A stretch of 64,000 bases of DNA from Pegea sp. RAD2-039 (taxonomy: Eukaryota > Chordata > Thaliacea > Salpida > Salpidae): contig JAQGEQ010000017.1 in NCBI GenBank assembly GCA_034620365.1, positions 186,001-250,000 on the forward strand, in the 5' to 3' direction. The notes below the pieces were generated by a model that had not been told where the DNA came from, did not search any database, and saw only the letters and a program-made list of their open reading frames with translations. Position numbers and translations under genes: made by a program. Positions 12,401 to 24,917 of the stretch are shown one piece after another (within the stretch, counting starts at the first letter, position 1; each line of letters starts with the position of its first letter).

Positions 12401-13178
12401 TAGCTTGTGGCTATAAAATATTATAAAAATAGCAATAACTTTATTGGTTTTTATTTAAAAACTGATCAACCGTTTATAGCTTAAAGGCAACATTTTGGTC
12501 GTTTTGAAATTTTTTTGACGAAATTTGCGAAATTTTTGTAATAGGAGAAAATCTCTTTTAACTAAAATTACTTTTCAGGTTTCGTTACGATTTTATCAGC
12601 TAAAATATATGAATGTTGTATAAATTAATAAATAAAAGTAAACACACTGCCAACTTAGAAATATTTGTATCGAACAACTTTTATAAATAGATTTACTTTT
12701 CAGTTAAATTTACAATTTCAATAAAAATTACTTCAAATTTCAAATTTTCAAAGTTTTTCACTTTTATAAGGAAATTATTTTGTTATGAGTTGAAAATGAT
12801 CTTCTTTAGAGCACTGAAATTCATTCAAATTGATCTTTTGAACTTCAAATTGATCTTTTTAATAAAAGTTTTCCTCACAAATGAATATTCTGTTAAAATT
12901 TAGGAGCTGCATTTGCACTGTTATCTTGCACGGAAATCTTAACATCTTTGGCTTCGACGGTATCTTTTCTTTTGGTTTATAAAGCCACTTTAGGTTTTTA
13001 TCGAGGTTTTGCGTACATTCTAGCAACATCTATGTTAATAGCACCAATTTTTTTGGTCATGTGAGTCTTAAACTGTTTTTTGAAAATATTAAAATGAAAA
13101 ATTAAATATTTTAGAATTATAATAGCTCGAAGAAAGCTTGAGAAGAAAGAAGAAGAAGAACAACTTTTAATTTCATAA
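9415..13178 (+). CDS. SLC46-like major facilitator transporter, 11 exons
   Basis: Exons: 9415-9528, 9702-9802, 10495-10656, 10731-10856, 10904-11139, 11300-11407, 11490-11662, 11753-11915, 12100-12183, 12904-13060, 13115-13178; all phases agree, giving 495 aa. The first transmembrane segment is followed by an N-glycosylatable loop (NASS, NSS), as usual in SLC46 proteins. Exon 3 carries the MFS loop signature GDKIGRKK; exon 5 has a glycine-rich membrane segment; a charged central loop (exons 5-6) separates the two halves. The C-terminal half (ALLSCTEILTSLAST, YKATLGFYRGFAYILA) resembles SLC46A1/A3 strongly. The tail KKEEEEQ is cytosolic. Known family role: proton-coupled or lysosomal/plasma-membrane solute transport (folates, heme, muropeptides); the substrate here cannot be told. 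A poly(A) signal AATAAA lies at 13394. Confidence 0.88.
10116..10195. repeat. Intronic 12-13-bp minisatellite with palindrome
   Basis: Five or so copies of TGTGACCACTTTG lie in intron 2 of the transporter gene, followed by GTGGTCCAC (10162-10170) and its reverse complement GTGGACCAC (10185-10193), which can form a short hairpin. The array is on the boundary of an otherwise unremarkable AT-rich intron. Confidence 0.8.
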
Positions 13179-14614
13179 ATTTACAAATCTAAGACACTTT
13201 TTATATTACACAAATTAACAAACGAAATCTCATATAATTTTTACATCTTTAACTGATAGATCTGGAAATTTTTGTAAATTAAATTAGATCCAAATATGAT
13301 TTTAGTTGCTCTGTAAGACTTCTGGGTTCTTTACACGCTTAGATAAGTTTGATGATGATGTAGTACAATCTTGTTAACAATATTTTTCTTTCTAATAAAA
13401 CAATGATGTACTGATTATGATTTCTTATTCGATTTGTTGTTTTTCAAGTTCTTAAAAGTTCAAATTTTATTAAACTTTTTGCTAATTTTGCTTTTTTTAT
13501 AAACATATTGTCGACAAAATATTGATTTAATAAAATGACAAAACCTCAAAATTCTGTTTAATCTAAATTATTATTTTTCAGAAAATCATTAAAAAGTTTT
13601 AAATAAAATTTCGAATAGATTAAAAGTTGTTTTTCAATTATTTTATAAAACCATTTATACCGTATTAAATATGTATTTCTAAACTAGAAATGATTAAAAA
13701 GATTTATAGTTAAGATTTGAACAAAGTTTAAATGATAGTTTTGGAAAGTTTCAAGAAAACTAACTTGTCTGAGATATTAAAATACGATGGATTACTGTTC
13801 TTGATAAAACAGCCTAAGGTCACGACAGCTTGGCAAAAAGTTTTGCTTTAACAGTTTTTGCAAGTTCTAAGTATATTTTCACTGAATGTTTAGAATATTC
13901 TCCGAGAGTTAAATATAAAAACCTTCAAAATTAAAAGTAGATTTATTTTTGAATAAAGATTACACATCAATTTATTGTTATCAATTTCTTGCAAACATTT
14001 GTTCTGATAATTTAGTTTGTATTGACTAAATATTATTCGATTATATCTCAGTTATGAATCAAGTTTAATTTACTATTTCAATATTATCTAAATATCTTGT
14101 AATTAAAATGAACTTACACAATTAAATTTTTATATTTTAAAATATTGGAGTTTTTGATTGTGATAGTAAAACGTAGTTTATTCAGACAGACTTTCAAAAT
14201 GTAATTGAAAAAAAAGAGCTTTTTACACCAGTACCACTGATAAGCTACTATCTCTTTATTAGCTGAATGTTTTTTCAAGGAAACAGCTTACTTAATTTTG
14301 TAAAAAGATTTCCAAATAAAAATTAGAAAGAATATTTTGATTTTCAATTAATTGAAGTCAGTATAAGTTATTTCTTCCGCATTTCACTGCTTTTTCATTT
14401 GTTTTTTTAACATTTTCACTCAGAACACAGCCGTTTTGAGCAGAGCTGACTTTATTAGTAAGTTAAAAACAAAATATTTAGAATTATTAACTTTACGAGA
14501 GAGTAGTTTAAGCTTACCAAGAAATCGAGTTTCTGTTTGAAGAACTTCTTGGTTACAAGAAGAAAAAGGAGAAAGACCTGAAATATTAGTTTAGTTTCCA
14601 GGTTAAGACCTATT
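13179..14614. other. Intergenic between transporter and TSP-A
   Basis: Contains the transporter 3' UTR (poly(A) signal at 13394-13399) and then AT-rich DNA in which I see no coding sequence or repeat. Confidence 0.5.
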
Positions 14615-14622
14615 TATATAAG
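14615..14622 (+). promoter_or_regulatory. TATA-like box upstream of TSP-A
   Basis: TATATAAG lies 195 bp upstream of the TSP-A start codon in a locally less AT-rich setting. TSP-B and TSP-C have comparable motifs at 24907 and 35852. Position and recurrence support a core promoter followed by a short 5' UTR, possibly with an intron. Inference only. Confidence 0.45.
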
Positions 14623-14809
14623 TAGCAAGAATTTCTCGAAGTCAAAGTTGTCAATATAGATTTTACTCAACGATTTTTTTATTAGTTTAATTTTTTTTCA
14701 CATTATTATTGATATTTTTTGAAGCTACACTGAAGTATATTCTTACTAAGTTTAAGAAGTTGTCTACAAATTAAAACAAGATTATTTTGTTAAATTTCGA
14801 GTTATAAGA

Positions 14810-17800
14810 ATGACTTGCTTGTTCCAAATTATTTCTTTATTTCTCATTCTCTCCGTTGCTTTGAGCTCAGAAGTTTTTACAGAAGAGCTTCGAGAAACAA
14901 TAAAACGTGAGAAATTTTCTATTTACAATAAAACTTTAAGACATTTGTTACAAGATAAATGCTAATTATATAACTTAATAGAAATTTATTTTGAAAAATT
15001 TCTTATAAAGGTTTGGCTTGTCCAATAAACAAGACAAAACTGAAGAACAATGTTTGCTTGAAAGGTTCAGTCGTCACAGAAGAAGCTTGTATCAAAAAAA
15101 GATGCTGTTATTATAAACACTACTCGGTAATAAAACTTTCTAAATATATTTTCAACTAATTCATCTTACTCAGAAGTTAATGGTTTTTAAAATGAAATTA
15201 TAATATTTACTAACAAATAGAAATTTAATAAGTTATTAAATTAAGAGTGGAGAAGAAAGTTGCTTGAAACCTAATCCAATTAATGAAATCGGCGAGGAAT
15301 TAGGAAAGTTTTATCAAGTTCAATCTAGCAAGGATAAGAAATTGAGTAATTCCTTGAACATCTACATCATGTGTGTGGTTCTCAAACTGGGATGTTCGTT
15401 GACAGGTTGGCTGAGAAAAATGATGAAATATTCCTTAATTTGATAAATTTGTTTGTTTTTAGGAGGCAACAGTCAAGTCAATTCAACTCCACCAAGGAAA
15501 TGTAAGTCTGGACTTATGCAATCGCGCTTTAATTAATCACTTCTCGTGTTTCAGCTTGCTTCTGGTATGGTTGGAGTTCGTGGGGAAGTTGTACTCAAGG
15601 GTGTTACGAAAAGCTGGAAACGCGATTCAGACGATGCAGTTGTTCAAGTCCAAACTTTGCTTGTCGAGGACCAACTATCGCTCACAGGCTTGTTGTTTTC
15701 AGTTTGAAAATTGTTGTTGACTTTCAATTTAACAGACCATGTGATAATCCGTTGAGTACTCAATGTGGTTACTGGACTTCTTGGAGTGATTATGGAACTT
15801 GTAGCCAAACTTGTGGCGCTGAAGGATTTAAAACGAGAAGACGAGTTTGTGCTGAAGGAGTTGCTGGTGATGAAGGTTTGTAAAATCAGTTAAAGTTGGA
15901 ACTACTTCACTTCCACATCTTCAGATTGTCCTGGTTCTGAATCAGAGACGATTTCTTGTGTGTACCAAGGAGCTTTGAATAAGGACTTCACTGATTGGAC
16001 GATCTGTACAGCAACTTGTGGAGGCGGAGAACAAAACCGGATAGCGGTTAGTTCAAATTGTCATCTGAAATTCGAAGATTTTTATTTTTGTTTTCAGATC
16101 GGTTTATGCGGAGAAGATATCTTTGAGAGTAGAGCTTGTAATGAAGATGTATGTTGTGGGAAGTTGCCTTGGAATGCATGGAGTGCTTGCTCTACAAGTT
16201 GTGGAGTTGTGAGTCGTCAGCACTTTCTTAATTTAATAAATCAATTTTGGTTTTCACGAATTTTAAGTTTTAAAATTTGCTTAAAAGATAAGTTTTCAAG
16301 AAGATTGGATTTTTCAGGGAATCCGATCTCGTAGTCGAGGAGATTTTTGTGTTCGAGTACCTCTTCAAGTACAAAAAGAAAGATGTAATACAGATTATGA
16401 TGGTGAGAAAATGTCCTTAAAAGTTTCTAATCAAAAATACAATTTTTAAATTAATTAAATATTTAGAAATTAAATTTTCTAAGTAATAACGTGTATGCGG
16501 GTCTTTTACTTAATCTATTTATTCCTATCTGCTTGCTTTGAGTGTTTTGAAAGGTTTCTTGTCACTCACAAAACATCAGAAGCTCAACAACATCTCATGT
16601 TTTCAGGCAAACTCTTGTTTAGTGAGTGGTCTTTGTGGAGTGTCTGTACCTCAACCTGTGTAGGAGGAAGAAGAACAAGAACAAGGTCACATCCTTGTAT
16701 CGCTAGCCTAGACACTGAGGTAGAGAACTGTGGTGCTGTTGGAGAATTTTTACCCTGGTATGAAACAGTCTGCTTCAATCTAAAAGTGTTTTAATTCTTT
16801 AAAACGAAACTAGGAGTGAATTTGGTGAATGTTCTCGTACTTGTGTAGGGGGGTACAGGGTCAGAACAAGAAAACATCAATGCTTTCTAAGTCTGCAACG
16901 AGATAGAGAAAGTTGTGGAAATATAGGAGGATATAAAGAATGGACCAGTTGGTCAGCATGTAGTGGTAGCTGTTCTGGAATAAGATTTAGAAAAAGCTTT
17001 CATAGTTGTTTCAAGCCAGATCTAATTGAAAGAGAAGTTTGCGCAGCTGAAGGTTTGTGTGAAGTTTGTTGTGTTTCTTCTAAAAACTTTCAAAAGTAAC
17101 AGTCGTCAGTATTCTGTAGTTTTCGACGATTTTTTACAAGTAGAGATATTCAAGTGAAGTTTAGACGTTGTAATTACAAAACTTCTTTAAAGACACGTGG
17201 CTAAGTTGGACTGGTTGGAGCTCTTGTAGTAGTGTATGCTTAACTGGAAAACAAGTCAGAACTAGAAGAAAAATTTGTTCAACAAACTTTGAGGTTCTAT
17301 TAATTACTTCATAAATTTTCTGTTAAATTCATATTTCAAATTGTAACTCTTGTTAGACACAAGAACAATCATGTGGTGTTGGAGCTATATGGAGTGAATA
17401 TTCTCAATGGTCATTGTGTACAGCTACTTGTGGTGGTGGTACTAGAGTTCGAACTCGAACACATTCATGCCGTGAGTTATTCTTTATGTTATTGTAGATC
17501 ATTAATAATCACATGCTGCAAAACAATAACGATTTAAATTAAAATTAAAATAAAGTAAATAGAACAATCAAGTAGAAAATGAATAATTTATTAAATTTGA
17601 ATACTTTCAATAAAACCAAACTGAGTTTATAATAAAATATTACATTTTGCAAGTTTCTAAAAAGTCATTTTAAAAAGATAATTTTCAAATAATTTTAAAC
17701 GAATAAAGTTTAAAAATTGAAAGTTTATTTCAATTCTTGAATATGAAATCACTTACTTAACTGGCATTAGAAAAATTAATGAATAAAAAATTACTGAAAG

Positions 17801-20800
17801 TGATTTGTCAAACGATGGTCTTTGAAACCTTAAAAAAGTCTTATATAGAAAGAAGAAACTTCACCAAGTCGGCTTTTTAGATAAATAATTCTCATGAATA
17901 TCACTTGTTTTATTAAAAGGGCTTTTCTGTGTAACCAGAATGATATAAATTGAAAATGTCTGATGACTTTCAGCTGACGATTTACCGGCTGATGCAATTA
18001 GTATGGAAGAAGAAATCTGTAACACTGAAAAATGCTGTTTCTTCGGTCCTTGGTCTGATTGGACCGCTTGTAGTGTCACATGTGGTCTTGGAGTTCAAAC
18101 AAGAATCAGATCTTTTGATGAAGAATGTACTTTAAGATTGGGTCAAAACCTCGAAACAAATGAGATGGTAGAAAATAGATTTCAATCTTTGCTGATAAAA
18201 TGAATATAAAGTCAATTTTATCATGAAAAGTCACAATTAACAATTTGAAACTTTTCAACTAACAACTTGTAGAATTACTTTAAACTAAGAATAAGTTTTT
18301 TTGCCTCAAACAATTCTGAAATGTTTACTAAATACAAATTCATAATTTATTTATCAGTTTTTTATAAATTATTTGATAATTTCATTTTCATTTATAGGAA
18401 TGTAATGCTGGGCCAGGTTCCTGGCTTCAATGGTCTAATTTTGGAGAATGTTCAAGTATTTGTGATGGGACTAAGACTAGAGAACGTGTTCAATCTTGTT
18501 CAAGAGTATCACAATTTGATAGTGAACCTTGTGGTATTAAAACTGAGTTAGCTTTTGATGAATGGAACCAGTGGTCAGCTTGTAGTAAGTCATGTGGTGG
18601 TGGATTAAGAACAAGATCTCGAAGTAATACTTGCAGCAGTGAAGTTCAAGTTGAAGAAGAGTGAGTCTTATGATTGTAAAATAGAAGTAGATGCTTACTA
18701 CTGTTTCTTAGAGTCTGTAATCAAGACCCAGGATACTATCTTGCCCCTGGTCAATGGTCCGAATGTTCAAGTACCTGTCCAGGAGGTTCACAATTCCGGG
18801 AGTCATTACATTCTTGTTCACTGCCCACTAAACGTGAAGTACAAGCCTGTGGAGGTCCGGGAAGTTATGGACAGTGGTCTCAATGGAGTTTATGTTCGTC
18901 AACTTGCACGGGTCTGAAGGTCGGATGAGAAAGTTGATTTTTAGAACCTTTTTAACAAACTGATATTTACAGACAAGAACAAAACTTCACTCTTGTGGTG
19001 CAGCGCCAGTGGTTGAGGAAGAGATATGTGGTTCAGGTGGTCAGTATGGACCGTGGAGTGGTTGGAGTATCTGTTCACAGATTTGCTCAGGAGGTTCAAT
19101 TTCGATTCTTTTAAAGAAAAACCATTTTAGTGGTTGTTTGCTGACAGGTGGTAGAAATCGAAACCGGATTCATAATTGTGGGTTAACGGCTGAAACTGAG
19201 ACTCAGTCATGTGGTAAGGACCCTTATTTCGAAAACTGGTCGAACTGGTCCTCATGTACAAGGACCTGTGGTGGAGGTACTTCTACTCGGACAAGGAAAG
19301 GTGCTTGTGGAGCTACAGACGAAACTGAAGTAAGTTGAAAGTTTGAAATATGAAGTGAAAGTTCTTCAAATATTTGATGATTCGTTTCCAGCAAATATCC
19401 TGTGGGGAGTCAGCATGTTGTCTCATAAATGAATGGAGTTCTTGGGGATCTTGCTCTGTATCTTGTGGAGTTGGAGAAAAAGTACGTTATCAAACAAGTA
19501 CTTGCTCAAACGGATCGCCTATAAACATCGAGAGCTTTGTTTGTGACGTAGGAGGTAATAACTTCATAGATTACAAGCAAACTTTGTAATTATTCAAAAC
19601 TTTTCAGATGGTGACTTCATTGAAGACTGGAGCATGTGGTCTCAATGTACAGCTACTTGTGGTGAAGGAAGCCAAGCAAGATTTAGAACACATTCTTGTA
19701 AAGGTGTTATAGAAGAAGTACAAGGTTGTAATACTATTCCGTGTCCTCGGTTTCGTGGCTGGAGTTCTTGGAGTAGTTGCTCTTCTTCTTGTACAACAGG
19801 TCTCACTCAGTTTTGTTTCAATCTATTAACTTTATATCTTCACTTCTAACTAAAGGTATCAAGCAACGATCTAGAGTTTGCTTGTTTGGTTCCTCAGGAG
19901 ATTTAGGATGTATTGGTGAACTTGACGAAACTGAAAATTGTGATTTCGATTATTCACTACAGCAATGGCAAGAATGGTCCATGTGGTCGGCTTGTACGGT
20001 AAGATCTAATTTTCAAATGTTTTATTAAAAGAAATTTTTATTAAAAATTAATCTCACAACTTTCACTTTCTGTTACGTCACCTATTTAATTGAGTTTAAT
20101 GTTTTTAGGCATCTTGTGGTGGTGGAACCCAATCAAGATCAAGAAGTCATCCCTGCTTAGAAACAGAAACTGAAGTTGAAGTTTGTAACGTTAACCCTGG
20201 AGCATATGGAGAATGGACAGCATGGACAAGTTGTACTAAATCATGTGGTGGTGGTTTACAGTACCGAGAAAGAACTCATTCATGTACCTTGCAAACTGAG
20301 AAACAAACACAGCAATGTAACACTGGTCCTGGTTTCTTCTATAACTGGTCCAGTTGGTCCGGATGTACTGTATCCTGTGGTCAAGGTGTCCGGTCCAGGG
20401 TAAATAAATTTGTAGCATAAATGACAGCGAAAATATTTATATAAAAATGCTTAGATTCGCGGTCATTCCTGTGGATTAGATGGTGAAATGGAAACTGAAA
20501 TCTGTTCAAGTTTATTGGTCAATTATACCGAATGGTCCCAGTGGACAGAATGTTCTACTACCTGTAACCAGGGGACACAGATTCGGCAACGAACTGATAA
20601 TTGTGGGAATTCACCAGAGATTGAAGTTAAGGTGATTTCTAATTTCAAGAACTTTCAAATGAAACTTACAAGATCTTTTTTAGCCTTGCTTGATTACTGT
20701 TTGTACTTATTGGACGACGTGGAGCTCTTGGAGTTCTTGTTCTTCTAGTTGTTCAGATGGTCTTCAAACTAAAAGTCGGGTTTGTCGAGGAGATATTGCA

Positions 20801-21625
20801 AATCTCTGTGTAGGAGACGCTACAATTGCAAGACCTTGCTCTAATTTAGCTAATAGAGTGAACACTTTTTCAAACTGGACATTTACAACTCCATGCTCTG
20901 TTAGTTGTGGTGAAGGAGTAAGAACAAGGTGAATAGAGTTTCTACTAAATTGAAAAACACTAAACTTGATTTTATCGAATTAGACGGCGAGACTACCTTT
21001 GTGGAGAATCTGAAATTGAGACTGTACCTTGTTATGTTGAATCAGATCAATTATCTGAGTGGTCAGTGTGGGGCACCTGTTCTAATTCATGTGGAGACGG
21101 TGAACAAACTCGAACTAGGAGAAATTATTGTTCAGATGAGATCTCTGTTGAAAGTATACCTTGTAAAGGTGCTGAAGGTGAAGTGACATTAAAAATCTAC
21201 TTTTAGATTTCTCAGTTATATGATTAATTATAAAATTTGTTGATAGAAAATTGTTGCGAAATGAACTGGAATAGTTGGATGGGTTGTTGTGATCAAGATG
21301 GAATGAATATGGAAGTTATAATAAGAGGCAATCGTTGCACTAGTACTTGGGAATATCAACTATCAGTATGTTCAGGTCCACCAACTTCAAACAAATGGTC
21401 AGTTTTTGCTAGAAAATTGATTTAAACTAAAATAGTTTTCAATATACTTTCACGAGATGTCTTTGTATCTAAAGTTAAAGTTTATTAACAGCTGATTATG
21501 AATTCAATTTCGATATTTATTAATTACTTTAAAATTTAAATTTCATGACGAAAGTAAACTTTATTCACTATTTTTACAGCTCTGATAACATTGATGTCTT
21601 AAAGAAAAGTGGGTTTGGTGTCTAA
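14810..21625 (+). CDS. TSP-A: secreted trefoil-like + thrombospondin type-1 repeat protein, 27 exons
   Basis: Exons: 14810-14906, 15011-15126, 15246-15405, 15463-15501, 15555-15687, 15736-15875, 15925-16046, 16098-16208, 16318-16402, 16607-16757, 16814-17052, 17193-17293, 17357-17471, 17974-18167, 18398-18660, 18712-18919, 18973-19093, 19148-19329, 19392-19554, 19608-19799, 19856-19998, 20109-20399, 20455-20631, 20684-20928, 20984-21177, 21247-21397, 21580-21625. All phases close: 1392 aa. Order: signal peptide (residues 1-20), trefoil-like domain (C-x-C-x-C-x-CCYY, about 34-80), a spacer with a conserved L-G-C, then 26 TSP1-like modules and a final Cys-rich domain containing WNSWMGCC. The first module is atypical (W-x-x-W-x-x-C-x(3)-GCY). 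The rest have W-x-x-W and C-S/T-x-T/S-CG, known C-mannosylation and O-fucosylation sites. Exons 10-11 encode three modules absent from TSP-B and TSP-C. The intron after exon 5 appears to use a GC donor. Likely an extracellular matrix or surface protein; exact role unknown. Confidence 0.9.
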
Positions 21626-22184
21626 AAATGCAAACAAGACAGAAATTTAAGGAAAATTTTCAATTAATTAATTAACTTTGAAATACAAAAACAGTGTCTT
21701 GAAGCTTCTAAAATCTCTTGAAAAAATTACTCATAACATTTAGAAACAGTTTTGTTCAGTTTATTGTAAAAGATAAAGTCATATTAGTTGGTTATATTAT
21801 ACATGATTTAATTAGATTAAAAAATTGGAATACAGAAAGGTGACCAACAGAAAAGCCTAAGTCTAAAAATACTGAACTTTCATTAAATTAAAATAAATAC
21901 AAGCTTCACTAAGCAATGAACTTTTTTAAAGTTAGAATTAATCTGTTAGTTTTATGATTGGTTTTGTTATTTTGCTTTCATTGTTTAAAACATTTATCAA
22001 AAAATTGTTTATTGAAACACTAAAATATAAGAATCATAATCTAAATTTTAGCTTTATCACAAAACATATAACCTAAAAAACATTATTAACATATCTTTAA
22101 CTTTCTTACAACAAAAATCATAATTTATTTTGAAAAGCTGAAAATACTTCAAACTTTCATAATCTCCGCAGCAAATTTATTTAT
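21626..22184. other. TSP-A 3' flank
   Basis: AT-rich; a possible poly(A) signal AATAAA is at 21892-21897, about 270 bp after the stop codon. No coding sequence seen. Confidence 0.4.
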
Positions 22185-22850
22185 TACAATAAATGTGAAG
22201 GAGGATACCTGAAGAGAGTACCTCCCGCTAACACACATTCTCACAAATAATATCTATTTAGCCAAAAATATAGAAAGCAAAAGATGTAACACATGGCATT
22301 TTAGTAGCCCTCAAAGCATATAACAGTGAACAATTACATAGAATGTTAATAATATAAAATAGAAAAAATCACAGTTTAGAAATTACAATTTTAGCAATAT
22401 TATAAGAGTTCAACTTCTGCTTGAACAATGCGAGTGACTTCGACATGGCAATGTCTGATGGCAGCTGGTTCCATGTACTAATTGTACGGTATGAGAAAAA
22501 ATTTGCTCTGACCGATGTACCAGGTGATATGGGCTTATTAAGATGTAATGTGTGTTGTCTGAGTTGATATAACTTGAATGAAGGACTAGTAGAAAAAGAA
22601 ATCATCAAATTGAAGGTCAACTAAATTGTGGATAATTTAAAAAATAAGAATTAAGTCGTATTTAATCCGTCGAATTTCCAAAGTATCTAAATTGAAGAAA
22701 CTGAGACGATGTTTATAATTATCATATTTAATCTGTCGAATTTCAAAAACTTCCAACTTGCAAAAGTTTTGGATGTATGACATCAGCAGATAAAATTTAG
22801 TAAATATAAATTTATTACTTGCATCAGTTTTCATGACATATTCTTATTTT
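22185..22850 (-). mobile_element. CR1-like LINE, 5'-truncated 3' end of ORF2 plus 3' UTR
   Basis: On the minus strand, from high to low coordinates, this gives the end of a LINE reverse-transcriptase ORF: NLDTLEIRRIKYDLILIF, then (after a frame change) LRQHTLHLNKPISPGTSVRA, STWNQLPSD, LALFKQKLNSYNIAKIV and a stop at 22369. It is followed by a 3' UTR and the conserved stem-loop tail at 22190-22260. Blocks such as the R-x-x-LF-x-R-x-x-x-x-W-N-x-L-P type ending are usual in CR1/Jockey-group elements. At least one frameshift; not active. Confidence 0.85.
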
Positions 22851-24906
22851 TCTGATTAGTTTTAATATAAGCCGATATTTTCGATAAATTTTAAGGATAT
22901 ATCTTCACTAATATAAAGTAAAATAGGTGCTTCTAGACAATTAAGTTTGAAGATAATCGCTAAGACATATACTATCTAAATAAATAAAGATGATATATAC
23001 ATAAAAGATCTACAACCATCTTCGATTATGTTAAGAAAACTCGAGAAACAAACAACTTCTTGTGACTTTTGTTTAAGAAAAAAATATTAAAAAGTCGTAT
23101 TTCATACAAGTATAGAAAACTAAAACTTTAATTCTTACGATTGAATAAACCTTTATCTAAATTTAAACTATTAAATATTAATTGTTAAAAAACGAATAAA
23201 AAGTTAAATTAAAAGATTTAATTTATCTGTAAAATGTATTTTAAGTAGTTTATATGAAAAAGGTAAATCATGAGTTAATTGATTTTCAATTTCTTATTTA
23301 CTAATGTAATAAAGTTTGACGATTAAAAGTAAATAAATAACTGTCGATATAAATCACTTCAGAAATTGATAATTCAGTTTTTTTAGCAAAGTTTTTTAAG
23401 TATTGAAATATTCTAATTTTCTAAAAGTATAATTCACCGGGTTTCAGCGGGTAGAAAAAAGTAGAATTCGGGTTAGAAAAGCTAAATGAATGTTAGAAAC
23501 TTGAACAAATTTAACTTTTGTTATTAAGAGATATAAACAAATTTTTCTGATGATAAGACTGTTTTTAAAACCTATAAGAGTTTAAGAATTGATCTACAGA
23601 AGGCGAACAAATGTTTATCAATTTCAAGCTTTTTATAGTGTGGCTGAGTAGTTTGTGTGAGATAAACAAATAATAACAAATTATAAATGAAGGCAGTTAA
23701 TAAAAATAACAAAACAAAAGTAATTTCAATCTCTTAATTTTAATGAGCTTCTTAAAATGTGTCTTCTTCATCTGTAGAATTCTTGATAACTTCAAACACA
23801 ATGAAGTATTTGTCTTTAGAAGAGCCTGGTACTTTTGGTGAAGAATAATTTGCAAGTTATTAACATCAACCGGTTGCAAGATAACCACGTAAATGATTGT
23901 AACTATATTTGATGATTGTTAGTTGTCAAGGTAAATAATTTGCTGCATACATAAATTCAAAAACGGAATGAATAGAAATTTATAATTTTGTAAAATCTTC
24001 AAATATTCAAGACTCGTTTTCCTTTAGAACTAATTTATTGCTTAAGACTGATAAAGATGACGAATATAGATTATAAGAACGAGTTGAACAAGCTTTTGAT
24101 TGTAACAGAATATTGCACTGAAGTTTTATTTACTGCAGTTTTAACCAAATTTGATACAAATTATCTTGTCTCAAAGCCTAAGGGATGTACGAAAAGCTGC
24201 ATATGATATATACAAAACTTATTCAACTGTTTTAAGATAAAAGAAATGCTTAGATCTAACTTTACTTTTCAAATAAAATTTAAATCCACAGTGAGTTTTG
24301 TGATTGAAGGTTATTATTTGTTTGAATAAAAGGTTGGTTTATTTATACAAATTCTAATTTTTAAGTTTCTTGTGAAGTAAACTATTATAATAAATTACAA
24401 ATAATGTTTTATTCTTTTAAAGATAAAAAATTAAATATTAAAAATCAAAATCATAAAATTTTTTATCTTTCTAAAATAATTAGCGATTACTTGAAATATC
24501 TACCAGAAAAATATATTTTTTAAATCAATTGAAATGAGAATATTAAATAGTCTAATTGCAGTTTGCAAAACTTCTCATCATTTATTGCCGATTCTAAATG
24601 CTGCAGAAGCTTTCTGCATTTCTTAACTTCTAGTTCAACTCAGTTTAATTTTTCGAGTAGCAAAACCGGTTTTGAGTTAATCTTGCGGCAAAGCAGAATT
24701 TGTTTTTGCAGACTCCTTCGAAGCATTTAGTAAACCTTTTTTTATTACCGACGTGTACCAACATTTCTAAAATATTAATCAAAATTCGACTCAACTAAAA
24801 AGCTGCCTCATATATTTCTTCATTATGTGGTTTGTAATGATTTCATCATTTAGTGAAATGCTTAAAAGTTGTGGAACTAGTTTTGCTTTTTCTTGACTTA
24901 TCTCTC
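22851..24906. other. Intergenic between TSP-A and TSP-B, nothing recognised
   Basis: AT-rich sequence. The open frame at 23697-23888 on the minus strand has no recognisable content. A less AT-rich stretch at 24590-25030 immediately precedes TSP-B and includes its TATA-like motif. Confidence 0.4.
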
Positions 24907-24917
24907 TATATAATAAG
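24907..24917 (+). promoter_or_regulatory. TATA-like box upstream of TSP-B
   Basis: TATATAATAAG, 250 bp upstream of the TSP-B start codon. A good splice acceptor (TTTATTTCAACAG) at about 25120-25132 just before the start codon suggests a 5' UTR intron between this promoter and the first coding exon. Inference. Confidence 0.4.

Noticed and set aside
17861-18135. Open frames on both strands around TSP-A exon 14
   Set aside because: They are other-frame or antisense shadows of exon 14, whose TSP1 module is clear in one frame.
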